Shown: one piece after another, positions 26,364-34,807 of the stretch
Layout: each line of letters begins with the position of its first letter
How positions within the stretch are numbered: position 1 is the stretch's first letter
Assembly: GCF_001468465.1 (NCBI RefSeq)
Contig: NZ_LNSA01000013.1
Span: forward strand, 1-64,000
Source: Sphingopyxis sp. H115
GTDB taxonomy: Bacteria; Pseudomonadota; Alphaproteobacteria; Sphingomonadales; Sphingomonadaceae
Direction of reading: 5' to 3'
Length of the DNA: 64,000 nt
The notes under the pieces: generated by a model
Databases searched by the model: none
The model's input: the letters and a program-made list of their open reading frames with translations, nothing else
Told to the model about the DNA's origin: nothing
Made by a program: the position numbers and the translations under genes

Positions 26364-26615
26364 ATGAACCCCGGCGTCGTCGTCCTCGTCATCATCTTCG
26401 AGGGCGTTCGGAAGGTCACGCTCCACGCGACCGAAGCGCAGGCGTGGCGGCAGCTGATGGAGTTCGTAGACCGACGCTGGGAACGCCGGTTCGGCCGAGC
26501 CCCCTCCCCTATCGAGCCCGAGGCGCGCGCGGACCAGTTCTTCCGCAACAACAGCGACGATCTCTACGCCATCATCGACGCCGACCTTTCCGAGCTGCAG
26601 GAGGCGCTCAGCTGA
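26364..26615 (+). CDS. Small acidic protein, paralogue of the 27206 gene
   Basis: An 83-aa protein starting MNPGVVVLVIIFEGVRKV. The pattern strand - turn - EAQAWRQLMEFVDRRWERRFG - ADQFFRNNSDDLYAIID aligns along its whole length with the protein at 27206-27439 (AWAALLGFVDDRWSALLG; DAFFALPDAFYLIG). No known domain. The two paralogues flank the SGNH hydrolase gene. Function unknown. Confidence 0.6.
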   Translation: MNPGVVVLVIIFEGVRKVTLHATEAQAWRQLMEFVDRRWERRFGRAPSPIEPEARADQFFRNNSDDLYAIIDADLSELQEALS

Positions 26616-26679
26616 CGCCGTTCTTCGCTTGGCCTGACGCACCATCCCGTCGTACAATCTAGGCGAGCGGGAGCCTCCT

Positions 26680-27084
26680 ATGTTCGAGTGCCTTATCTTG
26701 GGCGACAGCACCGGCGTCGGTGCCGGTCAGGCGATCAACCGGCGCTATGCCCAGCAATGCGACGTGCAGGCCGTCGAGCGTGCTACAGCGGCGCAGATCC
26801 TCACCTGGAGGAAAACGGGCAAAGACTATGGCGCCTGTGTTTTCGCCATGGGATCAAACGACCCGGCCGGCGCCGCCCTCGCGACCAAACTCACGAAGAT
26901 CCGCACCAGCCTCTGCTTTCGCCGAGTCATTTGGCTGCTGCCTTATGCAAGACCCCAGGCTTATACTGTCAGCTCGGTTGCCGCTCGCTTCGGGGACGAG
27001 ACGGTCGACTTGAACCGTTTTGAGACGCGGGACCGGATACATCCGCGCAACTATTCGCAAGTAGCATCGGTTCTTCTGCGCTGA
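26680..27084 (+). CDS. Compact SGNH/GDSL-type hydrolase
   Basis: A 134-aa protein with all four SGNH landmarks in order: GDS at residues 8-10 (Ser10 nucleophile), an invariant Gly in TGVGAG, GSND at 58-61 and D118-x-x-H121 (RDRIHPRNY). The family hydrolyses ester bonds; the substrate cannot be read from sequence. It is very short for the family (usually about 200 aa) and has no signal peptide, so it would act in the cytoplasm. GGGAG precedes the ATG by 7 nt. Confidence 0.7.
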   Translation: MFECLILGDSTGVGAGQAINRRYAQQCDVQAVERATAAQILTWRKTGKDYGACVFAMGSNDPAGAALATKLTKIRTSLCFRRVIWLLPYARPQAYTVSSVAARFGDETVDLNRFETRDRIHPRNYSQVASVLLR

Positions 27085-27205
27085 GCGCAGAATCATAAAA
27101 GAGGTGAGAGGGATCGAGAGGATCGGGCAAGCGGGAGTTGCGTCCCGCGGCCCCTGCCCTCACCCGCCGAGGCTCCGGTCCCGGCGCAGCTCGCAGGAGC
27201 TTGCG

Positions 27206-27439
27206 ATGTCGCTACACCTCTTGATGATCACCTTCGGCGACAAAGACGAACTGTCGGTCCACCCGGACCACGGCTCCGCATGGGCGGCGCTGCTGGGGTT
27301 CGTGGACGATCGCTGGTCAGCCTTGCTCGGAAGCACAGAGGCACCCGATGACGAGAACGCGCGCGTCGACGCCTTCTTCGCACTTCCGGACGCCTTCTAC
27401 CTGATCGGCGAAGTGGTGGCGTCGCTGCCCGCCGCCTAG
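27206..27439 (+). CDS. Small acidic protein, paralogue of the 26364 gene
   Basis: A 77-aa protein (LLMITFGDKDELSVHPDHGS) with AGGAG 9 nt before ATG 27206. It shares the strand-helix-helix layout and several exact positions with the 26364 product. Its stop overlaps the stop of the convergent partition-linked gene by 4 bp. Function unknown. Confidence 0.6.
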   Translation: MSLHLLMITFGDKDELSVHPDHGSAWAALLGFVDDRWSALLGSTEAPDDENARVDAFFALPDAFYLIGEVVASLPAA

Positions 27440-27762
27440 CGTTCCTCTCCCTCAGCCAGGTCCATCAGCTTCTCGATGGCCTGCCAGTAAGGCAGCCGCT
27501 CCCGGTCGCAGTATTCGACGAAGCGCCCCATCACGCTCACCGGGCCTTTGACGCTGACCTGGTGGAGCTGCTCGCCCGCATAAGCCGACTTCTGCCGGCG
27601 CGGCAATGCCGCAGGCGCGGACGGCTTGGAGAACCCGTGTTCGCGCCCGATGTCATCTACCGCAGCCGCGTCTCGGCGCTGATCCGTTCGGCTGCGTTCA
27701 GCCCGGGTGTTCGGCCGGATGTCCGAGAGATCGTCCAGCCCAAGTTTGATGCCGTTGCTCAT
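27436..27762 (-). CDS. Partner protein of ParA, 108 aa
   Basis: Read leftward; its ATG overlaps the parA stop (ATGA at 27759-27762), so the two are translationally coupled. A hydrophilic N-terminal half (RAERSRTDQRRDAAAVDD) precedes a short C-terminal helix region (MGRFVEYCDRERLPYWQAIE). No ParB domain or RHH is obvious. In type Ib partition systems parA is followed by a small unrelated centromere-binding protein; position and size fit that role, by inference. Confidence 0.55.
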   Translation of the reverse strand: MSNGIKLGLDDLSDIRPNTRAERSRTDQRRDAAAVDDIGREHGFSKPSAPAALPRRQKSAYAGEQLHQVSVKGPVSVMGRFVEYCDRERLPYWQAIEKLMDLAEGEER

Positions 27763-28445
27763 GCCGTCTGCTCCACGACAGCGTTCTGCCGTCTGATTTC
27801 CGTCACGACCTCCTGCACGAAGGCGGTGGCATTGATGCGCGCCTTGTCCAGCCCGGTCGCCTGATCGTCGCCGAGGCTCCAGAGCGAGCGGTAGTGTGTG
27901 AACATCGCGCGAAACCCCGCGCGATCGTTCAGAGCGGTCTCGAAGGTCGGGATACCCGCGCCCCGAAACTGCGACCTGATTTCCTTCTCGTCGCGCGTCG
28001 CGATCGCAGGGTTCACGCGCGTAAACAGCATGCGATACGGGATCTCGCGGCGAAGCGCCCTCCCCTCATCCACCACCAGCTTGATCGCCCGGCTCGCCTG
28101 TCGTGCGTCGACCGGCGACGCCTGCAGCGGGATGATGACCAAGTCGGTCCGCGAAATCGCGCGAGACATGGCCAAGTTCGCGGTTCCTTCCAGATCGACG
28201 ATGACGAACTGGCTGGAGGCTGCCGCCTCCTCGATCTCGTCGATGATCGCGTTGTCTGACGGGAGTGTCCGGCACTCGAATCCAGGATCAGACGTCTCGC
28301 TCGCCCACGTCTCAAGCGTTCGGTTCGGGTCGCCGTCGATGACAGTCACCGAGGCCCCGGCTTGGCTGAGACCGCTGGCGAGCACCAACGCCGACGTGCT
28401 CTTACCTACCCCGCCCTTGGGGCTTGCAAAGCTGATTACTGGCAT
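27759..28445 (-). CDS. parA: ParA-family partition ATPase
   Basis: A 228-aa ParA/MinD-type ATPase with the deviant Walker A PKGGVGKST (residues 9-17), IDGDPN (Walker A' region), VIVDLEGTA and VIIPLQASPVDA. There is no N-terminal HTH, so it is a small type Ib ParA. It moves plasmid copies by ATP-dependent binding to nucleoid DNA together with a centromere-binding partner, probably the gene translationally coupled downstream. A dense repeat region lies upstream (28471-28680). Confidence 0.88.
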   Translation of the reverse strand: MPVISFASPKGGVGKSTSALVLASGLSQAGASVTVIDGDPNRTLETWASETSDPGFECRTLPSDNAIIDEIEEAAASSQFVIVDLEGTANLAMSRAISRTDLVIIPLQASPVDARQASRAIKLVVDEGRALRREIPYRMLFTRVNPAIATRDEKEIRSQFRGAGIPTFETALNDRAGFRAMFTHYRSLWSLGDDQATGLDKARINATAFVQEVVTEIRRQNAVVEQTA

Positions 28446-28470
28446 GCTCCAGCCTTCCTCGTCATCGCTG

Positions 28471-28680
28471 CGCTACACTGGCGCAGCCTTCACACGACAG
28501 GCGGGGAGATTGCCCGCCCTGACTACGCCATGCCAGACCACACATCGCTTGGCAACGCTATACATGGCAGGGCATGGATAGGATACGCTACTAAGGCGTA
28601 CTAAATGCTACGCAGGGCTATGCCACCCCAGCCACCGCATGGCAGCGCTACGCTAGAATATGGTAGCCACCGCTATGCAC
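28471..28680. repeat. Cluster of GCTA-centred short repeats upstream of parA (candidate centromere or iterons)
   Basis: Within 210 bp the pentamer (C/T/G)GCTA occurs at 28471, 28556, 28586, 28606, 28616, 28646, 28651 (a tandem CGCTACGCTA) and 28671, usually followed by Y-R-C. Intervening copies of GGCAT/CATGGCAG also recur. The region has no gene and lies between parA and the Toprim gene, the usual place of a parS or replication repeat. The spacing is irregular. Confidence 0.5.
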
Positions 28681-28803
28681 CGCTCGGGCATGCCGAGCAT
28701 TCCGAGCGGTTCAGCTGCGATGCTTAGGCCTTCTCTTGGTACCATAGTCTACCACTGGCCGGAGCGAGGGGAGGGGGTGCAGAATAGCGAAGGAGCAGAA
28801 AAG

Positions 28804-29670
28804 ATGCCCTATACCGCATTGAAACCAAGCCAGGAACTCGTCGACATCGTCGGCTCGCTCGGTGGAGTTTGGCACGGCTATGTTGCGACATGCCGATGCC
28901 CAGCCCACGTCGATCGGACCCCGAGCCTGTCGCTACGCCAGGGAGATCGCGGCATCCTCGTGACGTGCTTTGCGGGCTGCGAGGCAGAGGACGTCCTGCG
29001 CGAGATTCGTCGCATCCCGGTGACGAGGCGTTTCGAGCCCCCGAAGGCCGACATACGCCGCGGAACCGGGAACGTCGAACGTCTCTGGGAACAGGCCCGC
29101 GACGTCATGCAGACGCTCGGCGAGCGCTACTTGCAGCGACGCCACATCGTCGCAGGACCGGCCGATCTCCGCTTCCATCCGCGATGCCCGCTCGGACCCA
29201 AGGGACGTACCGTTTTCAAGCCCGCCCTATTGGTCGGCGTGAGGGAGGGACATCGGCTCGTCGCCTTCCAGCGCATCTTCCTCGACCCGGCAACCGCGGA
29301 CTACGAGTGCAAGGTCATGCTTGGACAACCGGGGCAGGGGGCGTGGCAGGGACGACCGCTGCAAGGTGACACGCTCGCGATCGCGGAGGGGTTCGAGACG
29401 GCCGCGGCCTTCACGATCCTGCATGGCGTGCCCTGCTGGGCGACCCTCGGCGCTCGACGGTTCGATCATCTCGGCCTGCCGTCGGCGCTCGCCAATCTTC
29501 TACTCGCACAGGATAACGATCCGGAGGGCGAAGCCGCTGCCGTACGCGCAGAGGCTCACTATGCACGTCCCCGGCTCAACATCCGGCGAGCGCCACCACC
29601 AGGGCGCATCAAGGACTGGGCGATCGTCCTCGATCGCGAGCAGGAAAGGGGAGGGGGGTCGAGTGGATGA
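28804..29670 (+). CDS. Toprim-domain, primase-like zinc-finger protein
   Basis: A 288-aa protein. The N-terminus has a CHC2-like zinc finger (C30-x-C32 ... H35 ... C55 ... C59, with TPSLSLRQGDRGILVTC) as in DnaG-type primases, then a central domain and a Toprim-type core (LAIAEGFETAAAF, then LLLAQDNDPEGEAAA with the DxD-like acidic residues). It probably acts in plasmid replication or priming after transfer. ATG 28804 has AAGGAG 7 nt upstream; longer frames run into the repeat region. It is adjacent to the strawberry-notch gene, a common plasmid pairing. Confidence 0.8.
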   Translation: MPYTALKPSQELVDIVGSLGGVWHGYVATCRCPAHVDRTPSLSLRQGDRGILVTCFAGCEAEDVLREIRRIPVTRRFEPPKADIRRGTGNVERLWEQARDVMQTLGERYLQRRHIVAGPADLRFHPRCPLGPKGRTVFKPALLVGVREGHRLVAFQRIFLDPATADYECKVMLGQPGQGAWQGRPLQGDTLAIAEGFETAAAFTILHGVPCWATLGARRFDHLGLPSALANLLLAQDNDPEGEAAAVRAEAHYARPRLNIRRAPPPGRIKDWAIVLDREQERGGGSSG

Positions 29671-29705
29671 TGCTGCCGTTTGGGCGGCCGATCCAGGAGA
29701 CCCCC

Positions 29706-32162
29706 ATGACCGACCTATTCTCGACGGCCGAGAACGCCGACCGAAGCGCCGCGCTCCTGCTGCAGGATCGACTCCGCGCCGGCGACAGCATCACGCGGGC
29801 CGCCCTCAATGAGGCCATGACGAAGGCCTATGGCGGCACCGACGCGCAGGGATGCTGGACCCAGCGCGAGAGCTTCGAGGTGCTGGAGCACGCGCTCGCC
29901 GTCCACCTGCGGACGGTCCCCCACGCGCTCCACGCCTTGCCCGATGTTGCCCACGCCATCCGGCTCATGGCGGCGCTACCCACCCAGACTGTCCGGAGCG
30001 AGGAGCAGCTCGAATGGCAGCAGTTCTCGACACCGGCAGACATCGCCGCTCTGGCCGTGCTCCTGGCGAACGCACAGGAAGGCGACGTCGTCCTCGAACC
30101 CAGCGCCGGCAACGGCCTGCTCGTCGCGCAGCTGCGCCAGGACGTCACGCTTCAGCTGAACGAACTCGACCCGGCTCGACGGGCACGGCTCGCCCACAGC
30201 TTTCCCGGCGCGCCGATCACCGGCTACGACGGCGCAGCGCTGACGTCGCTGATGGCATCGTCCGAGCGTCCCACGCTGGTCCTGATGAACCCGCCGTTCT
30301 CGCGCTCGCTCGGCCGCGGCGCCGACGACTTCGCGGCCGTGCGCCACCTACAGGCAGCCTTGCGCCGCCTGCGCACCGGAGGACGGCTTGTCGCGATCAT
30401 GCCCGACTGGTTCGGCCCCAGCGCGCGTCTGCGTGACCTGTTCGACTCCACGCTGCGCGATGTCGCGGTCCGAACCTCGATCCGCCTCGAAAAGTGCTAC
30501 ACGAAGCACGGCACCTCGATCGCGGTCCGCCTCTACGTCATCGACAAGGCACCGGGCACGACGATCCCCTCGACGATCCAGCGCTCGTCGGTCGCCGAGA
30601 TCCTCGACGCGGTGACGATCGTCGACCGGCTGAAGCCGAAAACGGACGTGCCAATGGCTCCTGTCCGGAAGACCGGCACGACCTCACTGTTCCGTGCCGT
30701 GAAGAGCACGCGCCCTGCCGAACCGCGCGCCTATCATGCCCCCGTCCGCAACGAGGTTCTCCCCGTCGATTTCACGCCGCTGGAAACCCCGGCGCCGCTT
30801 CTCGGACAGACGGGCGTCTACCTGCCCTATCGGCCGAGCCGCCTCGTGTTCACCACCGCCGGCGAGCATCCGACCGCACTGGTCGAGTCCGTGGCCATGG
30901 GCTCGATCCCCGCGCCAATCCCCCATCATGTCCCGCGCTTGCCCGAGCGGACGGTTGCCGAGCGTCTGCTGTCGGCCTCGCAGCTCGAAACAGTCGTCTA
31001 CGCCGGCGATGCTTGGACCCAGATGATCCCGGGCCGGTTCCGCCCGAGCAAGGAGGGCGTCGGACTGGACCTGTCCGAGGACGGCCGCGAGTATCGCAAG
31101 GGTTTCTTCTTGGGCGACGGGACCGGGGCGGGGAAGGGCCGGCAGATCGCCGCCTGCATCCTCGACAACTGGCTGCAGGGCCGCCGCCGCCACATCTGGA
31201 TCACCAAGAACGAGCCCCTCCTCGAGGATGCCCGACGGGACTGGACCGCGCTGGGCGGCATGACGGCTGACATCCAGCCCCTTACCAGCTGGAAGATCGA
31301 CGAGGTGGTCAAGCTCGACCAGGGCGTGATCTTCGTCACCTATCCGGCGCTCCGCTCTGCTCGGGGTGATCACACCCGGCTCAAGCAGCTCATCGATTGG
31401 GCACGCGAAGACTTCGACGGTGTCATCGCCTTCGACGAGGCACACGAAATGGGCGGCGTCGCAGGCGGGGAGGGCGCTCTCGGCGCGAAAAAGGGTTCCC
31501 AGCAGGGCATCTGCGGGGTGCTGCTCCAGAATAACCTGCCCGGCGCGCGCGTGCTCTACGCCTCGGCGACCGGAGCCTCCGACGTCAACAATCTCGCCTA
31601 CGCCGTCCGGCTCGGCCTCTGGGGACCGGAGACCGCCTTCGCCGACCGCGAGCAGTTCATCAGCGGCATCCGCAAGGGCGGGATCGCCGCCATGGAGCTC
31701 GTCGCTCGCGACCTCAAGGCGACCGGCCTCTACATGGCGCGCGCGCTCAGCTTCGCCGGCGTCGAGTACGACATCCTCAAGCATGCGCTGACACCCGACC
31801 AGATCAGGATCTACGACACCTATGCGGATGCCTGGGGCATCATCCACCGCAACATGGAACAGGCGCTGGAGCTGACCGCCGTCGTCGACTCCCTCGAGAA
31901 CGCGACGCTCAACAGCGGCGCCAAGGCGTCCGCCCGCTCGCGCTTCGAGTCGACCAAGCAGCGCTTCTTCGGCCAGGTCCTTCTCAGCCTGAAGATGCCG
32001 ACCGTCATCGCCGCGGTCGAGGAACACCTCGCCGATGGCAAATCGGTGGTGCTGCAGCTCGTCACGACCGCGGAATCGATCCTCAACCGTCGCCTCGGGG
32101 AGCTCAGCCCCGACGAGCGGGCAGACCTCGAAATCGACCTGTCGCCACGCGAATATGTCTAA
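29706..32162 (+). CDS. Strawberry-notch-type methyltransferase/helicase protein, C-terminally truncated
   Basis: 818 aa. Residues 110-290 form an N6-methyltransferase-like domain (EPSAGNGLL, N-P-P-F at about 195), and residues 460-800 the Strawberry-notch P-loop/AAA region (GDGTGAGKGRQIAA at about 470, FDEAHEMGG at about 577). From memory, plasmid members of this family run to about 1,400 aa; here the protein stops after SPREYV, just where the sequence switches to an unrelated SDR gene at about 32160. The helicase C-terminal half is therefore missing, and the product is probably non-functional or repurposed. The start has AGGAG 7 nt upstream. Confidence 0.8.
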   Translation: MTDLFSTAENADRSAALLLQDRLRAGDSITRAALNEAMTKAYGGTDAQGCWTQRESFEVLEHALAVHLRTVPHALHALPDVAHAIRLMAALPTQTVRSEEQLEWQQFSTPADIAALAVLLANAQEGDVVLEPSAGNGLLVAQLRQDVTLQLNELDPARRARLAHSFPGAPITGYDGAALTSLMASSERPTLVLMNPPFSRSLGRGADDFAAVRHLQAALRRLRTGGRLVAIMPDWFGPSARLRDLFDSTLRDVAVRTSIRLEKCYTKHGTSIAVRLYVIDKAPGTTIPSTIQRSSVAEILDAVTIVDRLKPKTDVPMAPVRKTGTTSLFRAVKSTRPAEPRAYHAPVRNEVLPVDFTPLETPAPLLGQTGVYLPYRPSRLVFTTAGEHPTALVESVAMGSIPAPIPHHVPRLPERTVAERLLSASQLETVVYAGDAWTQMIPGRFRPSKEGVGLDLSEDGREYRKGFFLGDGTGAGKGRQIAACILDNWLQGRRRHIWITKNEPLLEDARRDWTALGGMTADIQPLTSWKIDEVVKLDQGVIFVTYPALRSARGDHTRLKQLIDWAREDFDGVIAFDEAHEMGGVAGGEGALGAKKGSQQGICGVLLQNNLPGARVLYASATGASDVNNLAYAVRLGLWGPETAFADREQFISGIRKGGIAAMELVARDLKATGLYMARALSFAGVEYDILKHALTPDQIRIYDTYADAWGIIHRNMEQALELTAVVDSLENATLNSGAKASARSRFESTKQRFFGQVLLSLKMPTVIAAVEEHLADGKSVVLQLVTTAESILNRRLGELSPDERADLEIDLSPREYV

Positions 32163-32997
32163 TGTGGAGCTCCACATTATACTGATTACCGGAACTTCCT
32201 CAGGCTATGGGAAGGCGACCGCACAGCTCTTTCTCGATCAAGGTTGGAACGTCGTTGCGACAATGCGGGCGCCTGACGAAAGCGTGTTCGACAAGCCCGG
32301 GGACCGGCTGAAAGTCCTGCCGCTGGATGTGACCAGCGCTGAAAGCATTTCTAAGGCTCTCGCCGATGCCGTCGCCGCCTTTGGACGGATTGATGTGCTG
32401 GTCAACAACGCGGGCATCGGCTTGCTTTCCGCGTTCGAGTTTACGCCTGACACCGTAATTCGGGAGATGTTTGAAACAAACACTTTCGGGGTGATGGCGG
32501 TCTGCCGAGCGGCAATCCCGCATATGCGCCAGCATGCGGGTGGTGTGATAATCAATGTGACCTCCAGCACGGCGATCGCCCCGATGCCGTTCGTTGCCGT
32601 GTATACGGCCAGCAAGTGTGCTGTTGAAGGGTTCACTGAGGCGCTTTCGTATGAATTGGGCCTGGTTGGCATCCGGGCGCGGATCGTAGAACCAGGCCTT
32701 GCACCAACGACCAATTTCAGAACGAACAGCGCCAATCGCATTGAGGGACTGACACCACCGCCATACGACGCCTTTGCGCAACGCTATTTCGCCAAGTTGC
32801 AAGACTATCCAACCGCGTTCACGAGTGTGAGCGAAGTCTCCGAGGCTGTTTTCGCTGCTGCGACGGAGGAGGGCGATCGGCTGCGCTTTCCGGCGGGCCC
32901 CGATACCGCGTTGTTCGCACAATTGCGATGGATGACCTCGGAGGAACATTATTTGGCACAGATGCGGGCGATGTTCGGGCCTGATCTTTCTGAGTAG
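32155..32997 (+). CDS. Short-chain dehydrogenase/reductase
   Basis: A 280-aa classical SDR: nucleotide-binding T12-G-x-x-x-G-x-G (TGTSSGYG), NNAG at 84-87, catalytic S137, Y150, K154 (YTASK). An NAD(P)-dependent oxidoreductase; the substrate cannot be read. ATG 32155 overlaps the end of the truncated strawberry-notch gene and has no ribosome binding site, because the recombination junction lies at the start codon; expression probably depends on read-through or the original N-terminus was lost. It is followed by a LysR regulator on the same strand. Confidence 0.85.
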   Translation: MSNVELHIILITGTSSGYGKATAQLFLDQGWNVVATMRAPDESVFDKPGDRLKVLPLDVTSAESISKALADAVAAFGRIDVLVNNAGIGLLSAFEFTPDTVIREMFETNTFGVMAVCRAAIPHMRQHAGGVIINVTSSTAIAPMPFVAVYTASKCAVEGFTEALSYELGLVGIRARIVEPGLAPTTNFRTNSANRIEGLTPPPYDAFAQRYFAKLQDYPTAFTSVSEVSEAVFAAATEEGDRLRFPAGPDTALFAQLRWMTSEEHYLAQMRAMFGPDLSE

Positions 32998-33158
32998 TGT
33001 TTTCTCTATGCGAGTGTCGCTTCTCCACGAGCATCGTAGCCGCATAATTGGCGCCGTCCCGCGGTTCGCGGCGGCGGAAATGCGCAGTCATTCCCTGTTG
33101 CGCAGGTCGCGGCTGAGCGTCGGCCGGCCACTGCATCGGCGGGCAGGCGGAGGGGGAC

Positions 33159-34106
33159 ATGCCTGACTTGGCTCTTGACCTCCGCTTTCTCCGCTACGCG
33201 ATTCTGGTTGCGGAACACGGAAGTTTCCGCCGTGCGGCCGATGCGATGAATCTCTCGCAGTCGACGGTCAGCCGTCGAATTCAGTTGCTCGAACGCAGGG
33301 TGGGCGTGCCGCTCTTCGAACGCAGCAGGAGCGGAGTGCGGCCGACGCCAGCCGGCGAGCGCTTCATACGGGAGGCTGCATTTGGCGCTGAACACATTCG
33401 CCAAGCTGTCAGCAGCCTAAGCATGGAGAAACGAGGCCAGATTGGGGAGTTGAAAATCGGGCTGATGGCCTCGCTCGCCAGCGGTTTCTTGGCCGACGTG
33501 CTCGAGGCGTTCCATTTCCGGTTTCCGAACATCGATATAAAGATCGAAGAGGCGACGGCGCAGGCGACTGCCGCCGGCGTGCTAAGCGGTCGGCTCGACG
33601 CGGCATTCATTCCCGGCGAGCCGCGTCTTCCCGGTTGCCAGGCGATGCATCTCTGGGGTGAACCTCTATACGTCGCAGTTTCAAAGCACCATTCCATGGC
33701 GGCACGCGTCGGCGTCAATTGGGAGGATCTCCGCGACGAGACATTCCTTGTCGCAGCGGACGTTCACGGGCCTGAGGTCGAGGCGATCATCGTGCGGCAG
33801 CTTTCCGGTTTGGGTTTTCATCCGCGGATCTCGGTGCAGCGGGTTGGCCGCGAGAACCTCCTCAACATGGTGGGCATGGGATTCGGCGTGACCTTGGCTG
33901 CGACCTCCACTCAGGGCGCCTCCTATCCCGCGGTCATCTTCGTTCCGCTTGCCGAAGGGGGCGAGGTGTTCAACTCAAGCGTTGTTTGGTCGACAAACAA
34001 CGTCAATCCCGCGCTTAAGCGTCTGCTGGACCTTAGCGCATCGATCGCAAAAACGCACCAGCGGCGGTCCTCAACGGTCCTAGAGGCCATTCAACGGTTG
34101 ACATAA
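33159..34106 (+). CDS. LysR-family transcriptional regulator
   Basis: A 315-aa LysR protein: N-terminal winged HTH (FLRYAILVAEHGSFRRAADA, then NLSQSTVSRRIQLLERR) and a C-terminal periplasmic-binding-like effector domain beginning about residue 90 (LKIGLMASLASGFLADVLEA). The start is supported by GGAGGGGG upstream. Neighbours are an SDR gene upstream and a TetR gene 27 bp downstream, all on one strand rather than the divergent layout usual for LysR, so the target is uncertain. Confidence 0.88.
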   Translation: MPDLALDLRFLRYAILVAEHGSFRRAADAMNLSQSTVSRRIQLLERRVGVPLFERSRSGVRPTPAGERFIREAAFGAEHIRQAVSSLSMEKRGQIGELKIGLMASLASGFLADVLEAFHFRFPNIDIKIEEATAQATAAGVLSGRLDAAFIPGEPRLPGCQAMHLWGEPLYVAVSKHHSMAARVGVNWEDLRDETFLVAADVHGPEVEAIIVRQLSGLGFHPRISVQRVGRENLLNMVGMGFGVTLAATSTQGASYPAVIFVPLAEGGEVFNSSVVWSTNNVNPALKRLLDLSASIAKTHQRRSSTVLEAIQRLT

Positions 34107-34112
34107 CGAGAT

Positions 34113-34133
34113 GACTGGTCATTTATTAACGTC
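34113..34133 (+). promoter_or_regulatory. TetR-type operator before the tetR gene
   Basis: GACTGGTCATTTATTAACGTC (21 bp, next base is the tetR ATG) shares GAC-NN-GTCA-N-TT and ACGTC, with identical spacing, with the box at 34747. It contains the palindrome ATGACTGGTCAT shifted by 2 bp. Autoregulation is inferred. Confidence 0.55.
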
Positions 34134-34724
34134 ATGCCACGTCCACCGAATCCAGAAGTTCGTTCGCGCCTCATCGAAAAAGGCGCAGAAATCATCCATC
34201 GCCTTGGCTTCAACGGCTGTGGCGTGCAGGATATTACTGCCGCTGCCGGAGTTCCGAAGGGATCGTTTTACAATTACTTCGAAAGCAAGGATGCGTTCGC
34301 GGCAGCGATACTCGATGAATACTGGCGCGCAATCGAATCCAATTACGTGTCCATCCTGGAAGACGATTTCGTTAGCCCGTTAAAGCGCGTCGAGAGACAC
34401 TTTTCGGAGTTGATTGAGTATCATGAGCGACAGAAATTCACGTTTGGCTGTCTGATCGGCAATCTCGCGCTTGAGCTTGCGGCGCAGAGCTCGATTGCAC
34501 GATCAAAGCTGAAAGCTCTCCTGAGGACTTGGACAGCCGCCCTTGCAAAGTGCCTGTCGGCCGCGAGCGAAGCGGGAGAGCTTCCCCTCGCGCGCGAACC
34601 CCAGGACCTTGCGGCGACGCTCATCGAGGCCTTCGAGGGCGCGGTGATGGTGGCCAAGGTCGAGCAAAGCGGAAGAGCTCTGAGGCGATTTGGCACTGTT
34701 GCCCTGCCTCGGCTCCTCGCGTGA
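34134..34724 (+). CDS. TetR-family regulator
   Basis: A 196-aa TetR protein: HTH at residues 12-58 (AEIIHRLGFNGCGVQDITAA, then GVPKGSFYNYFESKDAFAAA), C-terminal ligand-binding domain with a TetR_C-type helix (FGCLIGNLALELAAQSSIAR). The start directly follows an operator-like box, so the mRNA may be nearly leaderless. The same box precedes the isochorismatase-like gene, implying control of the downstream hydrolase and perhaps cyanase genes. It resembles the AcuR/NemR-type electrophile sensors in layout, but the ligand is unknown. Confidence 0.88.
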   Translation: MPRPPNPEVRSRLIEKGAEIIHRLGFNGCGVQDITAAAGVPKGSFYNYFESKDAFAAAILDEYWRAIESNYVSILEDDFVSPLKRVERHFSELIEYHERQKFTFGCLIGNLALELAAQSSIARSKLKALLRTWTAALAKCLSAASEAGELPLAREPQDLAATLIEAFEGAVMVAKVEQSGRALRRFGTVALPRLLA

Positions 34725-34746
34725 AAATCGTGTCGTATTAATAGAC

Positions 34747-34767
34747 GACCAGTCACTTTAATACGTC
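34747..34767 (+). promoter_or_regulatory. TetR-type operator before the isochorismatase-like gene
   Basis: GACCAGTCACTTTAATACGTC matches the box before tetR at 14 of 21 positions, including both ends. It lies 41 bp before the hydrolase start. Confidence 0.55.
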
Positions 34768-34807
34768 GCCAGCAGATGGCGCCTTCCTCTTCTGAAAGGA
34801 GAAGATC

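Noticed and set aside
30684..32177. 497-codon reverse frame antisense to the strawberry-notch gene
   Set aside because: No motifs; the opposite strand has clear methyltransferase and helicase motifs.
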